A stretch of 41,046 nucleotides of DNA, from contig JAIESE010000027.1 of the NCBI GenBank assembly GCA_019746225.1, forward strand, positions 1 to 41,046, in the 5' to 3' direction. The position numbers were made by a program, and so were the translations under genes. Under the pieces are notes generated by a model. It saw only the letters and a program-made list of their open reading frames with translations, was not told where the DNA came from and made no database searches. Positions 36,031 to 41,046 of this stretch are shown here, one piece after another (the first letter of the stretch is position 1; the number at the start of each line of letters is the position of its first letter). The DNA comes from Alphaproteobacteria bacterium (GTDB lineage Bacteria; Pseudomonadota; Alphaproteobacteria; Paracaedibacterales; VGCI01).

Positions 36031-36676
36031 ATGCAGATCCAGAGATCGCACAAGAATATTTATAGATTATATGCTTATACCCGTACACAAGAATGTTTGG
36101 ATGTGTACCGAAAAAAATATGGAAATCAAGCCCGACAATGGGAAAAAGAAGGTTTAATAAAGGCTACGCAATACCCTGGGGTATAAGGATTATAAAACCA
36201 TGGTTATGGGTGAGCGTGTGCAAATTGATCATATGACAGTGACAAAAAACGGAATTTGCGTAAAACATTTTCAAGCTTGGGATCGACGATCTAAGTTTAT
36301 GGATGCTGACATTTATTCCCATGCCAAGAGCTCTTCTGCCAAGAGATTTCTACTTGATTTGGTTAAGAAAACCCCGTTTAAGATTGAATCTATCCAAGTA
36401 GATGGAGGCTCAGAGTTTATGGCCGAATTTGAAGAGGCTTGTGCAGATCTTGGTATACCTCTTATTGTTTTACCCCCAAAAAAGCCAACTTACAATGGAG
36501 GCGTTGAGAGAGGTAATCGTATATTTAGGGAAGAATTTTACAACAGGAGCAACTTGTTAGCTGATTCTATTGGTGGAATCAGAGCTGAATTAACAAAGGC
36601 TCTTCATAAATACAATACCTATAGGCCACATAGAAACTTGAAAGGATTAACAACGATGCGGAAACAACCCTGGTAA
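36031..36676 (+). pseudogene. Degraded IS481-like transposase
   Basis: Two frames of one former transposase remain. The first (36031-36186) starts MQIQRSHKNIYRLYAYTRTQ and would be part of the N-terminal DNA-binding region; it ends at a stop after 51 codons. The second, in the +1 frame from about 36200, holds the rve/integrase catalytic core with a DDE triad: QIDHMTV (Asp10 of the second frame), QVDGGSEF (Asp68) and YNGGVERGNR (Glu103), spacing 34 between the last two as in IS481 and relatives. The second frame stops prematurely at KQPW after PHRNLKGLT. The join shows a frameshift and loss of sequence, so the element is dead. Clean terminal inverted repeats were not found. Confidence 0.82.
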
Positions 36677-36677
36677 T

Positions 36678-36908
36678 GACAGATCTTATAGGATTTATCT
36701 GCCCGAAATTGAAGCTTGGGCGAATGATCAACCCGAATATTGTAACATCTTACGTGATGAGATGCATGGCACATTAACCGTTGACCGTGATGTCCTCGAT
36801 GTACAATCTGGGAAAACTTTGAAAAAGAAAGAAGTCAATGACGTCGTGGTTAAACGTCTTCTAAAGAGCGCTGGATATATTGATTGGGAAGATAGGGACA
36901 ACAAGTAG
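36678..36908 (+). pseudogene. Orphan C-terminal gene fragment
   Basis: A frame open from 36651 to the stop at 36906-36908 encodes about 77 coherent residues (RSYRIYLPEIEAWANDQPEY, then LKKKEVNDVVVKRLLKSAGY, ending IDWEDRDNK). There is no start codon or ribosome binding site at its 5' side, where it meets the transposase remnant. It looks like the tail of a gene cut by the insertion or a deletion. I do not recognise the parent protein. Confidence 0.4.
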
Positions 36909-37325
36909 GGGGTTTGTTTCGTTTAATCTTGCTCGATCGGCTCCGGGGTTTCTTGAGATGTTTAAGAAAAGCAAAATCTAATCTATGTTTTGTGCTTGTA
37001 AGATCAAAGGAATATATCCTTGGACGATGTTTCTTTAATATGCTTTTAATCTGCCATTTGCTTTTTTCCCCCTAGGACTATAATAACTTAGGTCTTTCAT
37101 AACTTTTAGGAGAAAAAAAGATGAGCGAAATTGTATGAAAACAAACCGCACCCCTCTATCAAGAATAAATGAAGTTGTTCAGTCTATAATCAGACAATTA
37201 ACGCATTAATTAAAGCGGACATATCGCGAATTCGTAACCAAAAATAAAAAACTTGAAAAATTAGTAACGTTTCATTACATATATTCAAGAAACCATTAAA
37301 CCCATAATAAGTTTTTTATATACCT
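36909..37325. other. Intergenic region with a promoter and a gene relic
   Basis: This 417-bp AT-rich stretch has no intact gene. It holds a good promoter-like pair (37057-37084) and, at 37121, an ATG with a strong AGGAG that runs only five codons before TGA, followed by more stops in that frame. It is best read as a relic of a lost gene. The real promoter of the 706-residue gene must lie in its 3' part or upstream. Confidence 0.5.
37057..37084 (+). promoter_or_regulatory. Putative sigma-70 promoter
   Basis: TTTGCT, 16 bases, then a perfect TATAAT (37079-37084), about 37 bp before the AGGAG-ATG relic at 37121 and 240 bp before the 706-residue gene. It may still drive that gene. Confidence 0.45.
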
Positions 37326-39446
37326 ATGAATACAATATTTTATACATTAGCCCTAGTCCTGAGCCTTATTGCGACAAACGTAACGCCTATTTTATCAATG
37401 GAAAATACCGGTCCACGAGAGAGTCTGCCTGGGTTCGTTCCCTTTCTAATATCCCAAGAAATGGAAGATACGGTTAAGAAATATAAAGAAATGGCCCCAA
37501 AATTGCACGAGAGGACAAAGGACGAGCTTCGCGGTATCATTATGGATTTGTGCAATGATCATGCAAATTTAGAAGCACAGGTATTCAACAAATATATGTA
37601 CTATGTCAGAGAAAATAAGCTTCTGGATATTGATACCGTAATAGGCTATGAACCGTTATACACTATATACCAACGCAAACGAGATCTCGGATTGCGAGAT
37701 TCTACAATAGAATTTATTCTTATGAATTATAAAGAAAAAGAATTAAGAGAATTTTTTGAAGATTATAATCTTCCAGAATTACGGGCGCTTGTTTATAGAA
37801 TTTTCACACAATTATTACGATCGCATTTGGAACTTGCTGTTATAAATTCTAAGCAAAAATCTGGGTTTGCGCACTTCGATAGTGAAAAGTCTCTTTACGC
37901 ACTAAGTGACGGGCAAATCAAAGAATGGGGGACTAAGTATTTTTTCATTCTTGATTATTATTGCGATGTTGTTTACGGAAAAAGTCTTTTGCAGCCTGTC
38001 ACCAATTTTCCCTATGGTAAAAATATTGACGCTAATGTCCTTGATTTTACTATAGTGATAAAGAATAATCGCTTGGCACTTTACTGCGCGCATCAGAATC
38101 CTAAATTTGAGCGAACATGGTACCAGTTGCAACTAGCCAGTATCCTGAGCTGTTTGAGCTCTCCTCTGATCCCAAAATTTGACATTCCCCCCTTCTACCT
38201 AGCAGACTCAGGGACGACAAGAAAATCTAAAAAATTAAGTAAAAACCCAAGGAGCAATAAGTCTACGGTCTCTCTGGTAAGTGCCCCATTGACTGAAGGT
38301 CAAAGCCAACAAATTACAGAAAAATTAGAACGATACCGGGTGGAAGCAAATATTATTAGCGATTTATTAATAACCATTGCTGATATCGAATATAAAGCCA
38401 GAAACCAAAGTGAAGAAAAAAAGAACGATGAGGTTAGAAGCTCGAACAAGGAAAGGGAGGAATTGGAACGGCAGGTCGAAAATTCAACTAAGTTAAAAGA
38501 ACTTTACTTGCAGAGAATCCGCGCGCTTATAGACGAGCTGAAGAGAGCCAAAAATATTCCAGAGGAATTAAAAAGTAAATTAGATGCGCAGCAAACAAAA
38601 ATTGACAACCAGAGACATCAACTCACCAAGAATGAAGAAACAATAAAAAGGTTACAGGGAGAGCTAGCGAATGCTCACGATGAGCTGCAACAAAGTTCAG
38701 CCAAGCTCAGGGAAGCAAACTTAGGCAACCAACGTTTGGCTAGCGAGGTAAAAGAATTGCAAGAAGTCACTGCATCATCAAGTAAACTTGGAACTTCTCA
38801 TCCTGGTGCTGTAAAACGACATTCCACTTTTCAAAAGCGTTTACAGAGAGTTGTGCGTCAACAACGCTCATCAAGAGAGACTCCTGGAGTTAAGGGTGAT
38901 AAGCATCGGTCAGAATTCAACCGTAGAGATCCCAAATCACACGCCATGGTTCGTGCAAGCGACAAACAGAAAAATTCTTCAGCTAATGATAATAATGCCC
39001 CTCTCACTCGAGTTGCAGCAACACAAAACAGGAAGCCCACGACAGACCCAAGATTTTGGTATCATGGTGCATTAAAGAAAGTAAAGAAACAGAAAGCGAA
39101 ACTTGGCAAAGAAATTCAATCACTCAATAATTCTTTAGCAATAATCACAAATACAAATCAGGAATTAAGTGTCCAATCGTATGTCTCGAAAGTGCAGTTG
39201 GAAGGTTACAAGGAAGTGTTAAGGGAAAACGTAGTGCGCTCTGCTGTACTTAATGAGTTATGCAAAGAACTGTTAGACAAACTTAGGCAAAAAAATGATT
39301 ATATTGCTCAGCTGGAAACAATCATAGAGTCGCCTGATGAGCCTCAGCAAGAAGATCCTTTTGCATTGGGTGAAAAAGAAAATAGTGACGAGTCAGAGGG
39401 AGAAACATTCTATCCACATCAAGACTATAGCAGCGATACGGAATAA
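37326..39446 (+). CDS. Exported coiled-coil protein of unknown function
   Basis: No family is recognised in these 706 residues. A signal peptide (YTLALVLSLIATNVTPILS, cleavage near 24) precedes a helical domain (about 40-285) with LYTIYQRKRDLGLRDSTI and other Leu-rich segments. A basic linker follows, then a long coiled coil (about 330-480, LERQVENSTKLKELYLQRIR), a strongly basic segment (about 490-580), a second coiled coil (about 590-670) and an acidic tail (SDESEGETFYPHQDYSSDTE). The architecture is more like a cytoskeletal or effector protein than a bacterial enzyme. The ribosome binding site is weak. It lies just downstream of dead mobile elements. The DNA is more AT-rich than the core genes by eye. 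Confidence 0.78.
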   Translation: MNTIFYTLALVLSLIATNVTPILSMENTGPRESLPGFVPFLISQEMEDTVKKYKEMAPKLHERTKDELRGIIMDLCNDHANLEAQVFNKYMYYVRENKLLDIDTVIGYEPLYTIYQRKRDLGLRDSTIEFILMNYKEKELREFFEDYNLPELRALVYRIFTQLLRSHLELAVINSKQKSGFAHFDSEKSLYALSDGQIKEWGTKYFFILDYYCDVVYGKSLLQPVTNFPYGKNIDANVLDFTIVIKNNRLALYCAHQNPKFERTWYQLQLASILSCLSSPLIPKFDIPPFYLADSGTTRKSKKLSKNPRSNKSTVSLVSAPLTEGQSQQITEKLERYRVEANIISDLLITIADIEYKARNQSEEKKNDEVRSSNKEREELERQVENSTKLKELYLQRIRALIDELKRAKNIPEELKSKLDAQQTKIDNQRHQLTKNEETIKRLQGELANAHDELQQSSAKLREANLGNQRLASEVKELQEVTASSSKLGTSHPGAVKRHSTFQKRLQRVVRQQRSSRETPGVKGDKHRSEFNRRDPKSHAMVRASDKQKNSSANDNNAPLTRVAATQNRKPTTDPRFWYHGALKKVKKQKAKLGKEIQSLNNSLAIITNTNQELSVQSYVSKVQLEGYKEVLRENVVRSAVLNELCKELLDKLRQKNDYIAQLETIIESPDEPQQEDPFALGEKENSDESEGETFYPHQDYSSDTE

Positions 39447-39482
39447 AAATAAGACAAACTCAACAGCTGGCAACAGCATTGA

Positions 39483-39669
39483 GAAATTACCGTAACGATA
39501 CCCTCTGAAGGAGAGATGGATGGGGACGAATCCTATTTTGTTGGGACCCGCAAAGGTAAAATCGTTGGGGATGGTACCCATGCGGACCTTCTCGTAAACT
39601 GTCCGTTGTACAAATCCATCTGGGTAGTGCAAATTGGAGGATTTTTGGCGGATGAAGGAAATCATGAAT
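39483..39669 (+). pseudogene. Chimeric remnant: transposase motif joined to an ABC-exporter C-terminus
   Basis: One frame ends in GKIVGDGTHADLLVNCPLYK and IGGFLADEGNHE, the typical C-terminus of an MsbA-type ABC exporter. The part before it, SEGEMDGDESYFVGTRKGK, looks like the DDE region of IS1595-family transposases. Neither gene is complete and no start exists. The two families share RKGK-like residues at the join. Confidence 0.55.
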
Positions 39670-39773
39670 AAGCACTCGAGGGCTTACTTGAGTCTCAAAC
39701 CCTATGAACTCGTACATTTCTTTGAATCAGGCTTGATAAACCTATCGAAGTTTCCTATAGATGGGGAGCGGGT

Positions 39774-39847
39774 GCGGGCGTAGCTCAATGGTAGAGCAGA
39801 AGCTTCCCAAGCTTACGACGGGGGTTCGATTCCCCTCGCCCGCTCCA
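39774..39847 (+). tRNA. tRNA-Gly (anticodon CCC)
   Basis: The acceptor arm GCGGGCG (39774-39780) pairs with CGCCCGC, and a D-arm GCTC/GAGC, an anticodon loop TTCCCAA (anticodon CCC) on the stem GAAGC/GCTTA (outermost pair mismatched), and a T-arm GGGGG-TTCGATT-CCCCT are present. CCA is encoded (39845-39847). Confidence 0.95.
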
Positions 39848-39929
39848 TTATACAGAAATTACCCTGATCAAATCCATATGGCTGATGGCGTAGATGTCAT
39901 TATTTTGGAGAAGTCTTCGTTCAATCTTG

Positions 39930-39962
39930 TTGCCATTCTTCCACGCCGTGGAAGAATGGCAA
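39930..39962. repeat. Perfect 15-bp hairpin between tRNA-Gly and the MBL gene
   Basis: TTGCCATTCTTCCAC and its exact reverse complement flank the loop GCC. No T-run follows on either strand, so it is not a classical terminator. It lies in the gap between two convergent units and may stop or protect both transcripts. Confidence 0.85.
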
Positions 39963-39984
39963 AGTGAATTTGTAAAAAAGTATA

Positions 39985-40827
39985 TCAAACAACCCGTGTC
40001 ATACCCTGACGAGCAACAAAAGTGCGGGAAAAGTGACTGCGTGCCTCGGCCTCAATACCCTCCATAATCGCATCATCGTGTTCAGGATTGTGGTGGAATA
40101 AAGCAAGATCTTGAATCGCTGCTGCCTTAGCCAGAGCAACCGCCTGATTCCAGGTCGAATGCCCCCAGGTAGGGAATGCCGCAAATTCTTCCTCTGTAAA
40201 GGTCGCATCATAAATTAATAAGTCGGTGCGCTGAATAAATTCAACCAGTTCCGCGTTAAGTTCTCCTGGTGTGTGGGAGGTGTCCGTAATATAGCAAATC
40301 GACTTATCCCCAATATCCACGCGATAGCCCGCACTTCCCCCCGGGTGGTCCAAAGGAATGGTTGAGACTTTTAAAGACCCTACGGAGAACTGGCCGTGGG
40401 GTGGCACATCAACACAGGTTCTTTTGCAAGCAATTTGGTCCCAAGGAACAGGAAAATAAGGGGGTGAGGTGACACGCCCCAGAACGGCTTCGATGCCGTC
40501 ACTTGTGCTCTTTTCAGATAACAAACCGCTAGCAATCACGGTCAGTTCAAAATCTGGCTGATGCAAGGGTTTAAAGAAGGCAAACCCGCTGATATGGTCT
40601 GCATGGGCGTGTGAAATGAGCATTGTTGCTCCCCTTAAACCACGCTTCACCATGTCATCACCCGCATCGATAAGTCCCGTGCCTGCATCAAATATCAGAT
40701 AGTGATCACCCACTTCAAGAGTAACACAACTGGTATGACCCCCTACTTTTGCAAATGCGGGCTTACATTGAGGGCAACTTCCGCGTACACCCCAAAATGT
40801 TACCTTTATGGCATCCCCTCTATGCAT
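39985..40827 (-). CDS. MBL-fold metallo-hydrolase
   Basis: This 280-residue protein has the metallo-beta-lactamase fold. It shows FWGVRGSCP, FDAGTG (Asp48) and the zinc motif SHAHADH (His73, His75, Asp77, His78), then TDTSH and further His residues (GHST, HHNPEHDD). The GVRGS start places it in a group that includes phosphodiesterase- and RNase Z-like enzymes; the substrate cannot be named. The start at ATG 40827 was preferred over the TTG two codons earlier, because GGGG lies just upstream of either. No signal peptide, so it is cytosolic. Confidence 0.88.
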   Translation of the reverse strand: MHRGDAIKVTFWGVRGSCPQCKPAFAKVGGHTSCVTLEVGDHYLIFDAGTGLIDAGDDMVKRGLRGATMLISHAHADHISGFAFFKPLHQPDFELTVIASGLLSEKSTSDGIEAVLGRVTSPPYFPVPWDQIACKRTCVDVPPHGQFSVGSLKVSTIPLDHPGGSAGYRVDIGDKSICYITDTSHTPGELNAELVEFIQRTDLLIYDATFTEEEFAAFPTWGHSTWNQAVALAKAAAIQDLALFHHNPEHDDAIMEGIEAEARSHFSRTFVARQGMTRVV

Positions 40828-40887
40828 TCCCAACCCCTGTTATGCTTTGTATTCTGTGGTTCTCATATTAATACAGATATTGTAAAA

Positions 40888-41046
40888 TTATATCATTTCT
40901 TTTAGATCGTGTATATTATGCAATAAATGATGTCGCATTTTGCGAATGGCGCGAACTTCGATTTGTCGAACTCTTTCTTTACTGATTTTTAACTGTCTTC
41001 CAAGATCTTCTAACGTTGCGGGTTGCTCAGCTAAGCGCCAGACCGT
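40888..41046 (-). CDS. rpoH: RNA polymerase sigma-32-type factor, C-terminal end (partial)
   Basis: The window holds the last 52 codons plus stop of a minus-strand gene whose 5' part lies beyond position 41046. The residues TLEDLGRQLKISKERVRQIE, then VRAIRKMR, are sigma region 4.2, the helix-turn-helix that reads the -35 element. The pattern fits RpoH, the heat-shock sigma factor, better than RpoD, though the fragment is short. It ends 60 bp upstream of the MBL-fold gene start on the same strand. Confidence 0.8.
   Translation of the reverse strand, partial: TVWRLAEQPATLEDLGRQLKISKERVRQIEVRAIRKMRHHLLHNIHDLKEMI

Noticed and set aside
39040..39075. WYHGALKK in the 706-residue protein resembles the start of an SH2 domain
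   Set aside because: No FLVR-type arginine motif or remaining SH2 core follows; the next residues are a Lys-rich coiled coil.
39761..39967. 68-codon frame running through tRNA-Gly
   Set aside because: It overlaps the whole tRNA and its downstream hairpin; the open frame is incidental.

Overview
The window reads as chromosome of an alphaproteobacterium, most likely an intracellular or amoeba-associated symbiont of the Holosporales/Caedibacter-Paracaedibacter kind. That placement is inferred, not demonstrated. It rests on alphaproteobacterial housekeeping proteins (ssb next to gyrA, an AddA-type recombinase, mreBCD, a sigma-32 fragment), moderate to low GC, several large Sec-signal proteins built from eukaryote-like or private repeats, decayed insertion sequences, and palindromic repeats that run in frame through genes.

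Layout. 1-6285: tRNA-Val(GAC), gyrA, ssb and a cold-shock gene (minus strand), then a DedA membrane protein, rpiB and a ubiA-type prenyltransferase (plus strand). 6371-10560: a secreted protein of unknown function converges on a minus-strand cobalamin-uptake unit, in which a cobalamin riboswitch leads a BtuB-like receptor and a TonB gene; the TonB gene carries a 174-bp inverted pair of repeats. 10758-13907: addA. 13925-19186: a type I secretion system, with tolC divergent from the ABC transporter and HlyD genes. 19214-21812: mreD, mreC, mreB (minus). 21983-28683: a secreted protein with a proline-rich tail, a 990-residue Sel1-repeat protein, sodB, and a periplasmic repeat protein preceded by a second inverted repeat pair. 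28697-33925: a 1742-residue protein with about 29 copies of a roughly 40-residue alpha-helical repeat. 34602-37325: an amino-acid permease, then degraded transposase and gene remnants. 37326-39446: a 706-residue secreted coiled-coil protein. 39483-41046: a chimeric transposase/ABC-transporter remnant, tRNA-Gly(CCC), an MBL-fold hydrolase and the 3' end of an rpoH-like sigma factor gene.

How the parts work together. The core genes cover replication and repair (GyrA, SSB, AddA), cell shape (MreBCD), quinone and pentose metabolism (UbiA, RpiB), oxidative defence (SodB) and scavenging (BtuB/TonB for cobalamin under riboswitch control, APC permease for amino acids). The accessory half holds five proteins with N-terminal export signals and no clear bacterial housekeeping role; they are candidates for host interaction. 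The most striking detail is the heptad PSAPPEY in the 255-residue secreted protein. It superposes a P(S/T)AP and a PPxY motif in the same overlapping arrangement as the late domain of Ebola virus VP40. The second notable pattern is a mobile-looking inverted pair of 60-bp repeats with a 53-55 bp spacer, present twice, once inside tonB and once at the 5' end of another reading frame.
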